64,000 nt of DNA from Azospirillum cavernae (GTDB lineage Bacteria > Pseudomonadota > Alphaproteobacteria > Azospirillales > Azospirillaceae): assembly GCF_003590795.1 (NCBI RefSeq), contig NZ_QYUL01000001.1, positions 1,381,001 through 1,445,000 of the forward strand. The letters run 5' to 3'. Position numbers and translations under genes: made by a program. The notes below the pieces were generated by a model. That model was given only the letters and a program-made list of their open reading frames with translations. It was not told where the DNA came from and did not search any database. How positions within the stretch are numbered: the stretch's first letter is position 1; each line of letters opens with the position of its first letter. This document shows, piece after piece, positions 55,590-64,000 of this stretch.

Positions 55590-56741
55590 ATGAGCGCCGC
55601 CCCAATGAGCGAGGAGACGCTCGCCCGCCTGCTGGCCCGCCGCATCATTCTGGACGGCCCGCTCACCGTCAGCGCCTTCATGGCGGAGGCGCTGGGACAT
55701 CCGCGTTTGGGCTATTACAGCCGCCAGGATCCCTTCGGCGCGGGCGGCGATTTCACCACCGCGCCGGAAATCAGCCAGATGTTCGGCGAGTTGGTCGGGC
55801 TGTGGTGCGTGGACAGTTGGGCGCGGCTGGGCGGCCCTGCCCCCTTTCATCTGGTGGAGCTTGGCCCCGGACGCGGCACCCTGATGCGCGACGCCCTGCG
55901 CGCCGCCGCCGTGGTTCCCGAATTTCGCGCCGCCGCCACCCTGCATCTGGTGGAAACCAGCCCGACCCTGCGCGCGCGCCAACGCGACACGCTGGCCCCC
56001 CTTTTGGGCGATGGCGCAATCCACTGGCACGACCATCTGGCGCAGGTTCCCGAAGGCCCCACCCTGCTGGTCGCCAACGAGTTTTTCGACGCGCTGCCGA
56101 TCCGTCAGGTGCAGAAGACCAACCATGGCTGGTTCGAGCGTCTGGTCGATCTCGACCCGGCGGGGACGGAGGAGGCGCCGCGCTTCCGCTTTGTGCTGGA
56201 AGCCTTTGGCAGTTCCGGCAACCGGCTGGTTCCCGACGCGCTGCGCGACGGCGCCGCCGAAGGCGCGGTGGTGGAGGTCTCCCCCGCCTCGCTCGCCGTC
56301 GCCCGGGTGATCGGCGAACGGCTCGCCGCCCATCCCGGCGCGGCGCTGCTCATTGATTACGGCTATGGTCATGGCCCGGCGGTTGGCGACACGCTCCAGG
56401 CGCTGCGCCGCCACGCCTACGCCCCGGTTCTTGAGGAGCCGGGCGAGGCCGACCTGACGGCGCATGTCGATTTCGCCGCGCTGGCCGCCGCCGCCCGCGC
56501 CGCCGGGGCCGAGGCGTTCGGAACCGTCGATCAGGGCGATTGGCTGACCGCGCTGGGCATCCGCCAGCGCGCCGCCATCCTGTCGGCGAAGGCCACCCCG
56601 GCGCAGGCCGCCGACATCCGGTCGGCGCTGGCCCGTTTGGTGGAGCCGGAGCAAATGGGCCGCCTGTTCAAGCTGCTGGCGCTCGCCTCCCCCGGCGCCT
56701 TTCCCAACGGCGCGGCCCCGGCGGGGTTCGAGCGGTTCTGA
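55590..56741 (+). CDS. MidA/NDUFAF7-family SAM methyltransferase
   Basis: A 383-residue protein of PF02636. SAM site VELGPGRGTLMRDALRAA near residues 90-107, N-terminal GYYSRQDPFGAGGDFTTAPE, and DYGYGHGPAVGDTLQALRRH later. Mitochondrial relatives methylate a complex I arginine; the bacterial role is less clear, and in alphaproteobacteria the gene usually sits between lgt and pgeF as here. It is probably co-transcribed with both. Confidence 0.9.
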   Translation: MSAAPMSEETLARLLARRIILDGPLTVSAFMAEALGHPRLGYYSRQDPFGAGGDFTTAPEISQMFGELVGLWCVDSWARLGGPAPFHLVELGPGRGTLMRDALRAAAVVPEFRAAATLHLVETSPTLRARQRDTLAPLLGDGAIHWHDHLAQVPEGPTLLVANEFFDALPIRQVQKTNHGWFERLVDLDPAGTEEAPRFRFVLEAFGSSGNRLVPDALRDGAAEGAVVEVSPASLAVARVIGERLAAHPGAALLIDYGYGHGPAVGDTLQALRRHAYAPVLEEPGEADLTAHVDFAALAAAARAAGAEAFGTVDQGDWLTALGIRQRAAILSAKATPAQAADIRSALARLVEPEQMGRLFKLLALASPGAFPNGAAPAGFERF

Positions 56742-56823
56742 ACGCGCCGCTTTGTCGAACGGAAGCCCTTGACCCGCCGGGCGCAAGCCGCAAGGTTAAG
56801 GGGCCGGAAGCGACCCACACAGG

Positions 56824-57600
56824 ATGGCGTTTGTGATTACTCTTGGCGCGCTGAACGACATCACCCACATCCGCCACGCCTTTTTCACGCGGACGGGCGG
56901 CGTGTCCACCGGGCTTTACGCCTCGCTGAATTGCGGGCTGGGATCGTCCGACGCTCCGGCGGCGGTGCATGAGAACCGCGCCCGCGCCGCCGCGCGGATG
57001 GAGGTGAAGCCCAGCCACCTCGTCACCTGCCACCAGATTCACAGCCCGACCTGCGTCGTCATCGACGCGCCCTGGACACCCGACCGCGCGCCGCAGGCCG
57101 ACGCCATGGCGACGAACCAGCCGGGAATCGCCCTGGGCATCCTGACCGCCGATTGCGCGCCGGTGCTGTTCGCCGACACCAAGGCGCGGGTCATCGGCGC
57201 CGCCCACGCCGGGTGGAAGGGGGCCAAGGGCGGCGTTCTGGAGGCGACCATCGCCCGCATGGTCGATCTGGGCGCGACGCCGGGACGGATCGTCGCCTGC
57301 ATCGGCCCCTGCATCGCCCAACGCTCCTATGAAGTCGGCCCGGAATTCCCCGCGCCCTTCCTGGAGGAGGACGAGCGCAACCGCGATTATTTCGCCCCGG
57401 CCCGCCGGGCCGGTCATTTCCTGTTCGATCTGCCCGCCTACATCACCCGTCGGCTGGGCGATGCCGGGGTCGCCATGATCCAGCGCTGCCCCAACGACAC
57501 GGTGGCCGAAGAGGACCGCTTTTTCAGCTACCGCCGCTCCTGCCTGCGCGGCGAGGCTGATTACGGGCGGGGGCTGTCCTCCATCGTCCTGCAAAGCTGA
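56824..57600 (+). CDS. pgeF: Peptidoglycan editing factor PgeF (YfiH/laccase-domain)
   Basis: A 258-residue copper/zinc-fold protein of the YfiH family ('polyphenol oxidase'), which in E. coli helps remove wrong amino acids from peptidoglycan precursors. Motifs: HAFFTRTGGVSTGLYASLNC, LTADCAPVLFAD, GAAHAGWKGAKGGVLEA, and ACIGPCIAQRSYEVG, supplying the conserved His/Cys metal ligands. Third gene of the lgt run (82 bp after the methyltransferase). Confidence 0.93.
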   Translation: MAFVITLGALNDITHIRHAFFTRTGGVSTGLYASLNCGLGSSDAPAAVHENRARAAARMEVKPSHLVTCHQIHSPTCVVIDAPWTPDRAPQADAMATNQPGIALGILTADCAPVLFADTKARVIGAAHAGWKGAKGGVLEATIARMVDLGATPGRIVACIGPCIAQRSYEVGPEFPAPFLEEDERNRDYFAPARRAGHFLFDLPAYITRRLGDAGVAMIQRCPNDTVAEEDRFFSYRRSCLRGEADYGRGLSSIVLQS

Positions 57601-57781
57601 CGAATCCGCCCGCCGGTTGGCCGGGGCGATATCGTTCGGATTTGAAGCAATTGCCACCCAGACGGATTCGCGCGATGATGCGGCCTTGCGCATCGGCGCG
57701 CGGCTTCCCGGTGCGGCGACCCACCCCTTGGGTTCGATCAGCGACGCCGCACACCATCCTTGGTCGAGGAGGGGAAGGCCG

Positions 57782-58216
57782 ATGCTGGATTGGCGCGCGG
57801 AAATGGTCATCGACCATGGGGTGTTGGACGACGATCACCGCCAAACCCACGAACTGATTCGCCGTTTTCTGGCCCTGCCCGGCGACGATGACCAGCGCGC
57901 CCGCGCCACCGCCCTGCTGGAGCGACTGCGCGATCTGTCCTTGCAGCATTTCGCTCGGGAAGAAAAGGTGCAGATGGCGATCCGCTATCCGTTGCTGGAC
58001 GAGCATCGCGCTCAGCATCGCCGGATGATCGTCCTGCTGAGCGAAATCATCGAACAGGTGGAGGCGCGGGAATCGGCCTTTTCCTTTGGCTACGCCAAAA
58101 GCAAGGCCGATCAGCTTCTACCCTTTTGGTTCATGGAGCATCTGGCCAAGGCCGATCTTGCTTTGAAACTCCACATCGCCAAAACGCCGACCGTGATGCG
58201 GGCGCTCGCCCGATGA
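57782..58216 (+). CDS. Hemerythrin-like oxygen/metal-binding protein
   Basis: A 144-residue four-helix bundle with the di-iron ligand set of bacterial hemerythrins: DHGVLDDDHRQTHELI, HFAREEKVQM, DEHRAQHRRM, and a C-terminal FMEHLAKADLAL. It may bind oxygen, store iron or sense redox. GGAGG lies upstream of the ATG at 57782. The open frame extends back to 57617 without support. Stands alone between pgeF and prs. Confidence 0.87.
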   Translation: MLDWRAEMVIDHGVLDDDHRQTHELIRRFLALPGDDDQRARATALLERLRDLSLQHFAREEKVQMAIRYPLLDEHRAQHRRMIVLLSEIIEQVEARESAFSFGYAKSKADQLLPFWFMEHLAKADLALKLHIAKTPTVMRALAR

Positions 58217-58300
58217 GCGGACGTCACCCTGGCCAAACCGGCTATGTCCCCAGCGCAGGGGGGCATTCCCGATCCGGCACGGCGCCATCGTCATGGAACG

Positions 58301-58329
58301 TTTACATAGGCACGACCCTTTGTTATGGT
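58301..58329 (+). promoter_or_regulatory. Sigma-70 promoter of prs
   Basis: TTTACA (58301-58306) and TATGGT (58324-58329) separated by 17 bases. Five and four of six consensus bases match. Predicted start is near 58336, about 74 bases before the prs ATG. Confidence 0.65.
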
Positions 58330-58409
58330 CCGCCCCGTTTTCAAGGGGCGACGGCGCGCAAGCGGCGAGCGCATCTTGAGCCGTTTCCCTGTAAAGAGAG
58401 CCGACTCCG

Positions 58410-59345
58410 ATGAAGGTGCTTGCCGGCAACAGCAACCGTCCGCTGGCCGAGGCGATCTCCACATGTCTGAGCGTTCCGCTGACCAAGGCCAGCGTTCGCC
58501 GTTTCTCAGACATGGAGGTGTTCGTCGAAATCCTCGAGAACGTGCGCGGCGAGGACGTGTTTGTCGTCCAGTCGACCTCGTTCCCGGCCAACGACAACCT
58601 GATGGAACTGCTGGTGACGATCGACGCGCTGCGTCGTGGATCCGCCCGGCGCATCACGGCGGTCATTCCCTATTATGGCTACGCCCGCCAGGATCGCAAG
58701 ACCGGCCCGCGCACGCCCATTTCGGCCAAGCTGGTCGCCAACCTAATCACCCAGGCCGGCGCCAACCGGGTGCTGACGATGGATTTGCACGCCGGTCAGA
58801 TCCAGGGCTTCTTCGACATCCCCACCGACAATCTGATGGGCGCCCCGGTTTTCGAGAAAGACATCCGTCATTCTTTTGAAAACATGGACGAAGTGACCAT
58901 CGTGTCGCCGGACGTCGGCGGCGTGGTGCGCGCCCGCGCGCTGGCCAAGCGCCTGGACGCCGATCTCGCCATCATCGACAAGCGGCGCGAACGCGCCGGC
59001 GTGTCGGAGGTGATGAACATCATCGGCGACGCCAACGGTCGCCGCTGCATTCTGGTCGACGACATCGTCGATTCGGGCGGAACACTGTGCAACGCCGCCG
59101 TCGCCCTGATGGACGCCGGGGCTAAGTCGGTCCACGCCTATTGCACCCATGGCGTTTTGTCCGGCGGCGCCGTCGCTCGCGTCGCCGTGTCGCCGCTGGA
59201 GCAGTTGGTCACGACCGACAGCATCCAGGCGACCGAGGCGGTGCGCGTGTCGCGCAACACCCGCCAACTGACCATCGCCCCGCTGATCGCCGAAGCGATC
59301 ATGCGCATCAGCGAAGAGCGTTCGGTGTCGAGTCTGTTCTCGTAA
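58410..59345 (+). CDS. prs: Ribose-phosphate pyrophosphokinase
   Basis: A 311-residue cytoplasmic enzyme making PRPP from ribose-5-phosphate and ATP, feeding nucleotide, histidine and tryptophan synthesis. Family signatures: [20 protein letters not shown], the divalent-cation/PRPP motif [18 protein letters not shown], and the ribose-phosphate loop [14 protein letters not shown]. Length and N-terminus ([17 protein letters not shown]) are typical. It has its own promoter and terminator. Confidence 0.97.
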   Translation: MKVLAGNSNRPLAEAISTCLSVPLTKASVRRFSDMEVFVEILENVRGEDVFVVQSTSFPANDNLMELLVTIDALRRGSARRITAVIPYYGYARQDRKTGPRTPISAKLVANLITQAGANRVLTMDLHAGQIQGFFDIPTDNLMGAPVFEKDIRHSFENMDEVTIVSPDVGGVVRARALAKRLDADLAIIDKRRERAGVSEVMNIIGDANGRRCILVDDIVDSGGTLCNAAVALMDAGAKSVHAYCTHGVLSGGAVARVAVSPLEQLVTTDSIQATEAVRVSRNTRQLTIAPLIAEAIMRISEERSVSSLFS

Positions 59346-59374
59346 AACAGCTCTCCCATCGTTTGCGTTCCAGC

Positions 59375-59409
59375 AACGCCCGTCTTTCTTCGCGAAAGGC
59401 GGGCGTTTT
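59375..59409 (+). terminator. Rho-independent terminator of prs
   Basis: Arms 59375-59388 and 59394-59407 (AACGCCCGTCTTTC with GAAAGGCGGGCGTT, one T-G wobble), loop TTCGC, then T4. It lies 30 bp after the prs stop. Confidence 0.88.
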
Positions 59410-59432
59410 GCTGTCCGCGCCGCCATTTGGGA

Positions 59433-59460
59433 TTTGCCCCCACCAGCGCAACTCTATAAG
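59433..59460 (+). promoter_or_regulatory. Probable promoter of rnpB
   Basis: TATAAG (59455-59460) is a good -10 with a weak -35 TTTGCC (59433-59438) 16 bases before it. The expected start is about 59467-59470, where the RNase P RNA P1 helix begins. Confidence 0.5.
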
Positions 59461-59469
59461 AACAGCGTC

Positions 59470-59871
<402 letters not shown>

Positions 59872-59919
59872 ATTTACCATTCCACGCATCCCAAAGCTGG
59901 ACGAATGACGCTCCGGCCC

Positions 59920-59934
59920 GCCCACGCCATCCCA
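59920..59934 (-). promoter_or_regulatory. Two-unit MraZ-type repeat
   Basis: GCCCA and TCCCA spaced 10 bp apart on the plus strand (TGGGA-N5-TGGGC on the minus strand), the repeat form bound by MraZ in other bacteria. It lies just after rnpB, about 640 bp before mraZ. Only two units, so it may be chance. Confidence 0.3.
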
Positions 59935-60127
59935 TGGAATGGCCGGTTTTGGTCCGATTTGGGACGCCATGGACCAACGCCCCGACAGTCCTGAGCGGGA
60001 CATAGGACAGACATCCAGAAAGCCCGATTCGGAATCGCCGCGCGGACGGTCTGAAGCCGCCATTTCTTAACCTATCCCCTGTGTTTCCGCCGTTTTTCCC
60101 GGCTTACCCCCAGAACGATCCACAGGC

Positions 60128-60136
60128 GGTGGATAA
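60128..60136 (+). promoter_or_regulatory. DnaA-box-like 9-mer upstream of mraZ
   Basis: GGTGGATAA matches TGTGGATAA in 8 of 9 positions. It is half of an inverted repeat ATCCAC-N5-GTGGAT at 60118-60134. Confidence 0.4.
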
Positions 60137-60148
60137 GTTTTGGCGTTT

Positions 60149-60173
60149 TCCCATGCCATCCCATGATTCCCCC
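60149..60173 (-). promoter_or_regulatory. MraZ-type repeat array (distal)
   Basis: Plus-strand TCCCA at 60149-60153 and 60159-60163, plus a degenerate CCCCC at 60169-60173, each 10 bp apart. On the minus strand this is the TGGGN-N5 pattern. The two spacers, TGCCA and TGATT, closely match those of the proximal array. Confidence 0.5.
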
Positions 60174-60281
60174 TGATTTGGCCACCCAAAGATTAGGCCA
60201 AGTGGCTAAGCCGATTCGAGGCTTTGAACTGTTATAACTCGTATGAATTTCATAAAATGCGCGGAACATTCGCCGAACCTC

Positions 60282-60301
60282 TGTGGACAACGTTATCCAC
60301 A
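60282..60301. promoter_or_regulatory. Two DnaA boxes in opposite orientation
   Basis: TTATCCACA (60293-60301) is a perfect DnaA box. TGTGGACAA (60282-60290) is an 8-of-9 match in the opposite orientation two bases before it. The surroundings are A/T-rich compared with the window. Confidence 0.55.
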
Positions 60302-60422
60302 CCCAGGCATGACCTTGAATTACTGCGTCGATACCCCGAGTCCCTTTCACAATTGACCGGAAAGCCACAGGCGATTCACAAACTCTTGACACCCCCCCAT
60401 GAATACTGGAGCGCCCGTTGAC

Positions 60423-60457
60423 GCCCATACAGTCCCATGCTATCCCATGATTGCCCA
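60423..60457 (-). promoter_or_regulatory. MraZ-type operator array (proximal, four units)
   Basis: Four units (GCCCA, TCCCA, TCCCA, GCCCA at 60423, 60433, 60443 and 60453), each exactly 10 bp apart. On the minus strand this is TGGGN-N5 four times. In E. coli MraZ binds TGGGN repeats with 5-base spacers before its own gene. A perfect -35 TTGACA lies at 60386-60391, and mraZ starts 116 bp after the array, so autoregulation is likely. Confidence 0.7.
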
Positions 60458-60573
60458 TTCAGAGGGGAATTCGGGTCCGATTTGGTTAACGCCAGAGAGG
60501 CCGAATTGAAGGGCAAATGGGGCTGGCGCGGGGCGGGATCCGCGCGAGGGATAGCTGGGGGATCACCGGGCCA

Positions 60574-61071
60574 ATGGCCGTTTTCCTGTCCACATACGTC
60601 AACAAGGTTGACAGGAAAGGGCGTGTGTCGATCCCGGCACAGTTCCGGCAGTCGCTTGCCAAGACCTCGGCGGCGAGCATCGTGTATCTCTGGCCCTCTC
60701 TGAACCACCAAGCCTTGGAAGGCGCCGATCAGGACTATCTCGACGTCCTGTCGGAAAGCCTGGAGTCGCCCGATCTTGACGCCGATGAACGCGACATGAT
60801 CGAGACCTTCATTTTCGGAAAGCTCATCCCGGTTCCTCTCGACGCCGAAGGGCGCATCGTCCTGCCAAAGGAATTGGCTGAATTCGCCGGAATCGGCGAG
60901 GAAGCCTCCTTCATCGGTCGCCGCAAGACCTTCCAGATTTGGGAACCGACCGCCCTGAAAGCCCATGAAGCCATCCTGCGCGAGCAGGTCGTCCGCAAGG
61001 ACATCTCGCTCAGCCAAATCGTCGCCAAGGCCGCGCGCGGCGCCGCCAGCCGAAACGGGGAGGGCGCATGA
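60574..61071 (+). CDS. mraZ: Transcriptional regulator MraZ
   Basis: A 165-residue protein with two tandem SpoVT-AbrB-type domains: [20 protein letters not shown] (4-23) and [20 protein letters not shown]. MraZ forms a ring, binds repeats upstream of its own gene and controls the division and cell wall (dcw) operon. I start at MAVFLSTYV (60574), the family N-terminus; the open frame reaches back to 60517. Its end overlaps rsmH by 4 bp. A clear four-unit binding array lies upstream. Confidence 0.95.
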   Translation: MAVFLSTYVNKVDRKGRVSIPAQFRQSLAKTSAASIVYLWPSLNHQALEGADQDYLDVLSESLESPDLDADERDMIETFIFGKLIPVPLDAEGRIVLPKELAEFAGIGEEASFIGRRKTFQIWEPTALKAHEAILREQVVRKDISLSQIVAKAARGAASRNGEGA

Positions 61072-62066
61072 CCGACCACCCCACCAGTCCCGCCGCCGCC
61101 AGCCCGCACATCCCCGTGCTGCTGCGTGAGGTGATCGACGCCCTGGCCCCGCAAGACGGCGGCGTCTATGTCGATGGCACCTTTGGCGCCGGGGGCTACA
61201 CCCGCGCCATTCTGGAGGCCGCCAATTGCCGCGTCTGGGGCATCGACCGCGACCCCGCCGCCATTGAGCGCGGGCGGTTGTTGGCCAAACAATTCCCCGG
61301 TCGTCTGGAAATCGTCGAAGGCTGCTTCGGCGACATGGACCAGTTGCTGGCTGAACGCGGCGTCGCCGGGGTGGACGGCGTGGCGCTCGACATCGGCGTC
61401 TCCTCACCGCAGATCGACGAGCCGGAGCGCGGCTTCTCCTTCCGATTCGACGGTCCGCTCGACATGCGCATGGGCCGCAGCGGCCCAACCGCCGCCGACG
61501 TGGTCAACCACGCCAGCGAAGCCGAGTTGGCCGACATCTTCTATCATTACGGCGAAGAGCGCATGGCCCGGCGGGTCGCCCGCGTCATCGTCGCCGCCCG
61601 CCTGACCGCGCCGATCGAGCGCACCCGTCAACTGGCCGAATTGATCCGCTCGGTGGTGCCGAAGGGCAAGGGCGACGCCATCGACTCGGCCACCCGCAGC
61701 TTCCAGGGGCTGCGCATCCATGTGAACGACGAGTTGGGCGAGTTGCGGCGCGGGCTGGCCGCCGCCGAATCGTTGTTGAAAGCGCCCGGCGGGCGTCTGG
61801 CCGTGGTCTCCTTCCATTCGCTGGAAGACCGCGAGGTCAAGACGTTCCTCAAGGACCGTTCGTCCCCGCCCGCCGCGCCGTCCCGTCACACGCCGGTGGC
61901 CGCCGCCACGGCGCACATCCCATCCTTCCGCCTGTTGGGCCGCAAGCCGGTCGGACCCAGCGAGGCCGAAGCCCGTCAAAACCCGCGCGCCCGGTCCGCC
62001 CGGCTGCGCGCGGCGGAACGCACAGCGGCGCCGGTGTTCCCGGCGTCCGGCAAGGAGGCTGCATGA
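61068..62066 (+). CDS. rsmH: 16S rRNA (cytosine-1402-N4)-methyltransferase RsmH
   Basis: A 332-residue SAM methyltransferase (formerly MraW) that modifies C1402 in the ribosomal P site. Motifs: [23 protein letters not shown] loop [34 protein letters not shown], and [18 protein letters not shown]. Overlaps mraZ and ftsL by 4 bp each, so the start of the dcw operon is translationally coupled. Confidence 0.96.
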   Translation: MTDHPTSPAAASPHIPVLLREVIDALAPQDGGVYVDGTFGAGGYTRAILEAANCRVWGIDRDPAAIERGRLLAKQFPGRLEIVEGCFGDMDQLLAERGVAGVDGVALDIGVSSPQIDEPERGFSFRFDGPLDMRMGRSGPTAADVVNHASEAELADIFYHYGEERMARRVARVIVAARLTAPIERTRQLAELIRSVVPKGKGDAIDSATRSFQGLRIHVNDELGELRRGLAAAESLLKAPGGRLAVVSFHSLEDREVKTFLKDRSSPPAAPSRHTPVAAATAHIPSFRLLGRKPVGPSEAEARQNPRARSARLRAAERTAAPVFPASGKEAA

Positions 62067-62833
62067 AAGGCAAGACCTGGCTGTTCTGGGGTGGTCTGAT
62101 CGCCGCCGCCGGGGCCGTGTTGTTCCAAACCAGCTACGACGTCCAGGATCTGGAAGAAAAGCTGGCCGGGTTGAACCGCAAGATCGTGACGGAGCAGGAA
62201 TCCATCCAGGTGCTGCGCGCCGAATGGAGCTACCTGAACGATCCGACCAAGCTGGAAGAGCTGGCCCGCGCCCATCTGGCTTTGCAACCGACCGAGGCCC
62301 GGCAGTTCCTGGCGCTCGACGCCATACCGATGCGCCCGGCTCCGACGCCCGACGCCGCGCCGCAAGCCCCCTTGCCCGGTCGTGGCGTGAACCCGGCCCT
62401 GCCCGCCAGCGTCGTTCCGGTCGCCGCCACGCCAGCCCCGCAGATCGCCAGCGCCCGCATCCCGTCGCCAAAGCTGTCGATGGACAAGGCGTTGGAGCGG
62501 ACCCCGGTCATCGTGCCCGCCGCCCTGCCCGCCATCCCGACGGTCAAGACCGCGCCGATCAAGCCGTCGGCCCTGATCCCCGCCGCCGCCAAGCCGCCCG
62601 CCATGCCGCCCGCCGCCGCCCCGGCCCCGCAGCCCACCCCCGCCGCTACCCCCGCCGCCGTCGGCAAGCTGGCCCCCAACGCGCCGCTGCCCGCGCTGAA
62701 CCGCCCGACCGACGTCGCGTCGCGTCCGGTCGCGCCCTCACCGACGACCAAGGTCATCGCCGCCGGCATGCAACAGCCCAAGCCGACCGACAGCCTGGGC
62801 ATGCTGGTGGCGCGGTTGGGAGCCAATCGATGA
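62063..62833 (+). CDS. ftsL: Cell division protein FtsL, alphaproteobacterial type
   Basis: A 256-residue single-pass protein. TM helix at ~5-22 ([20 protein letters not shown]), then a coiled coil ([20 protein letters not shown]) and a motif typical of this family, [20 protein letters not shown]. The ~165-residue Pro/Ala-rich C-terminal extension is longer than in E. coli FtsL and looks disordered. FtsL bridges FtsB/FtsQ to FtsWI at the septum. Coupled to rsmH and ftsI by 4-bp overlaps. Confidence 0.9.
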   Translation: MKGKTWLFWGGLIAAAGAVLFQTSYDVQDLEEKLAGLNRKIVTEQESIQVLRAEWSYLNDPTKLEELARAHLALQPTEARQFLALDAIPMRPAPTPDAAPQAPLPGRGVNPALPASVVPVAATPAPQIASARIPSPKLSMDKALERTPVIVPAALPAIPTVKTAPIKPSALIPAAAKPPAMPPAAAPAPQPTPAATPAAVGKLAPNAPLPALNRPTDVASRPVAPSPTTKVIAAGMQQPKPTDSLGMLVARLGANR

Positions 62834-64000
62834 AATTTCCGCCGTTCGGCCTGCCCTTCCGCAGCCAGTCCGCGTCCACGGCCCCCGCGCCGAGGACGAC
62901 GCTGGCGGCTGCGATGGAGCAAAGCCGCTATCGGCTCATGGTTACGGCGGCGGTCGTGACGACCGTGTTCGCCACCATCGGCGTCAAGCTGGTGGCCGCC
63001 ACCCTGTTCAGCCAAGGCGGCGAGCCGCGCCAGCACCACGCGCTGGAACTGGACAGCACCACGACCAACCGCGCCGACATCGTGGACCGCAACGGCAATC
63101 TGCTGGCGACCTCGCTGGTCACGCAATCGCTCTACGCCGATCCCAAGCTGATTTCGCGCCCCGAAGAGGCGGCGCGCAAGCTGGTCTCGGCCCTGCCCGA
63201 GCTTGATTACAAAGAGGTGTATGGCAAGCTCAGCGGCGACAAGCGTTTCGTCTGGCTCAAGCGCAATTTGACGCCCAAGCAGCAATACGCCGTCCACCGC
63301 TTGGGCGTCCCCGGCATCTCGTTCGAGCGGGAGGAGCGGCGCTTCTACCCGGCGGGCAACCTGACCTCGCACGTCGTCGGCTTCACCGGGGTGGACAACA
63401 ACGGTCTGGCCGGGTTGGAGCAGGGCTTCAGCAAGCGGCTGAACGAGGACCCGGCGACGCCGCTGCAACTGTCCATCGACCTGCGGCTTCAGCATGTCCT
63501 ACGCAAAGAGCTGACGGCGACGATCCAGGAGTTCAGCGCCATCGGCGCCGCCGGGATCGTCTACGACGTCCGCACCGGCGAGGTCATGGCCATGACCTCC
63601 CTGCCCGACTTCGACCCGCAGGATCCGACCGGCCTCAACCCCGACACGCTGTTCAACCGGGCGACGCTCGGCGTCTATGAAATGGGATCGACCTTCAAGA
63701 TCTTCAATTCGGCGCTGGCGCTGGATTCGGGCAAGATCCGGGTGTCGGACACCTTCGACGCCGTCCATCCGATCAAAATCGGTCGTTTCACCATCAACGA
63801 TTACCACAGCCTGCACCGCGCCCTGACGGTGGCCGAAGTGTTCCAGCACTCCTCAAATCTGGGGTCGGTGCGGATGGTCCAGTTGATCGGCATCGCCGCG
63901 CAGCGCGCCTTCATGGCCAAGATGGGCTTCATGCGCCCGACGGCGCTGGAGTTGCCGGAAAATGGCTGGCCGCTGGCGCCCAACCCGTGGCGGGAGGTCA
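62830..64000 (+). CDS. ftsI: Septal peptidoglycan transpeptidase FtsI (PBP3), 3' end outside window
   Basis: The first 390 codons of a class B penicillin-binding protein that cross-links septal peptidoglycan. Cytoplasmic start [12 protein letters not shown] near residues 36-57 (LMVTAAVVTTVFATIGVKLV), pedestal motif NRADIVDRNGNLLATSL, then the catalytic S287-x2-K290 (GSTFK) and the SxN motif (HSSNLGS). The KTG motif lies beyond base 64000. The ATG at 62830 overlaps the ftsL stop by 4 bp. Confidence 0.95.
   Translation, partial: MKFPPFGLPFRSQSASTAPAPRTTLAAAMEQSRYRLMVTAAVVTTVFATIGVKLVAATLFSQGGEPRQHHALELDSTTTNRADIVDRNGNLLATSLVTQSLYADPKLISRPEEAARKLVSALPELDYKEVYGKLSGDKRFVWLKRNLTPKQQYAVHRLGVPGISFEREERRFYPAGNLTSHVVGFTGVDNNGLAGLEQGFSKRLNEDPATPLQLSIDLRLQHVLRKELTATIQEFSAIGAAGIVYDVRTGEVMAMTSLPDFDPQDPTGLNPDTLFNRATLGVYEMGSTFKIFNSALALDSGKIRVSDTFDAVHPIKIGRFTINDYHSLHRALTVAEVFQHSSNLGSVRMVQLIGIAAQRAFMAKMGFMRPTALELPENGWPLAPNPWREV

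Larger units (their letters stand above)
59872..60573. other. Long control region between rnpB and mraZ
   Basis: About 700 non-coding bases with several A/T-rich pockets. It contains three MraZ-type repeat groups, three DnaA-box-like 9-mers and a TTGACA hexamer. No gene is supported; the open frames here have no recognisable product. Confidence 0.6.

Noticed and set aside
59872..60573. Chromosomal replication origin
   Set aside because: Only one perfect and two near DnaA boxes, no classic DNA-unwinding repeat set, and no origin-linked genes (dnaA, hemE, parAB) nearby.

Overview
The window is about 64 kb of high-GC DNA from an alphaproteobacterium, most likely Rhodospirillales (Azospirillum/Rhodospirillum-like). 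Supporting this are a nifQ gene, an aminotransferase-hom-glpX run, aroQ-accB-accC, a DUF1127 protein, an Aer-type chemoreceptor ending in a PilZ domain, many chemoreceptors, and mraZ-rsmH-ftsL-ftsI downstream of an alphaproteobacterial-looking RNase P RNA. I saw no rRNA, tRNA or CRISPR array. The species cannot be named from the sequence alone.

Layout. 1-6.7 kb: the end of ureD, an MFS permease, small proteins, then glpX, hom and an aminotransferase. 7-10.6 kb: a NIT-domain chemoreceptor, then a decayed, lower-GC stretch with an intergenic repeat element, a small HTH/RHH-like gene, an IS5-type remnant and a truncated membrane-protein gene. 10.6-14.8 kb: a GT-C-like membrane protein, an AhpD-like protein and sppA with a probable C-terminal frameshift. 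14.9-17.5 kb: a two-gene module of a small helical protein and an NB-ARC/TPR (NLR-like) STAND ATPase that share a short beta-type motif. This is the best candidate for an undescribed conflict or defence system. 17.9-19.3 kb: an intact IS3-family element with terminal repeats and a 4-bp target duplication. 19.5-26 kb: a DHA2 exporter, a degP/response-regulator/histidine-kinase operon and a MORN-repeat protein. 26-27.3 kb: nifQ and a lipoprotein. 27.3-36.5 kb: a signalling block with two histidine kinases, three receiver proteins (one with PAS-GGDEF) and an Aer-PilZ chemoreceptor behind an FNR-type box. 36.7-39 kb: accC-accB-aroQ. 39-42.8 kb: a periplasmic binding protein, a dynamin-like GTPase and an XRE regulator. 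43-47.5 kb: envelope enzymes (M15-like peptidase, L,D-transpeptidase with an excellent sigma-54 promoter, SPOR-NodB deacetylase) and a PilZ-like protein. 48-51.3 kb: a cidA/cidB-like pair and leuA with a leucine-rich leader peptide. 51.4-53.6 kb: a secreted Cache protein paired with a chemoreceptor. 53.7-59.3 kb: hldD, lgt, a MidA-type methyltransferase, pgeF, a hemerythrin and prs. 59.4-64 kb: rnpB, a 700-bp control region with DnaA-like boxes and MraZ-type repeat arrays, then mraZ-rsmH-ftsL-ftsI, the last cut by the window end.

Themes. Sensing (three chemoreceptors, three histidine kinases, four receiver-domain proteins, c-di-GMP domains) and envelope and division work dominate. Mobile or variable DNA is concentrated at 9-20 kb. 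All calls rest on reading translations, motifs and spacing by eye. No database search was run.
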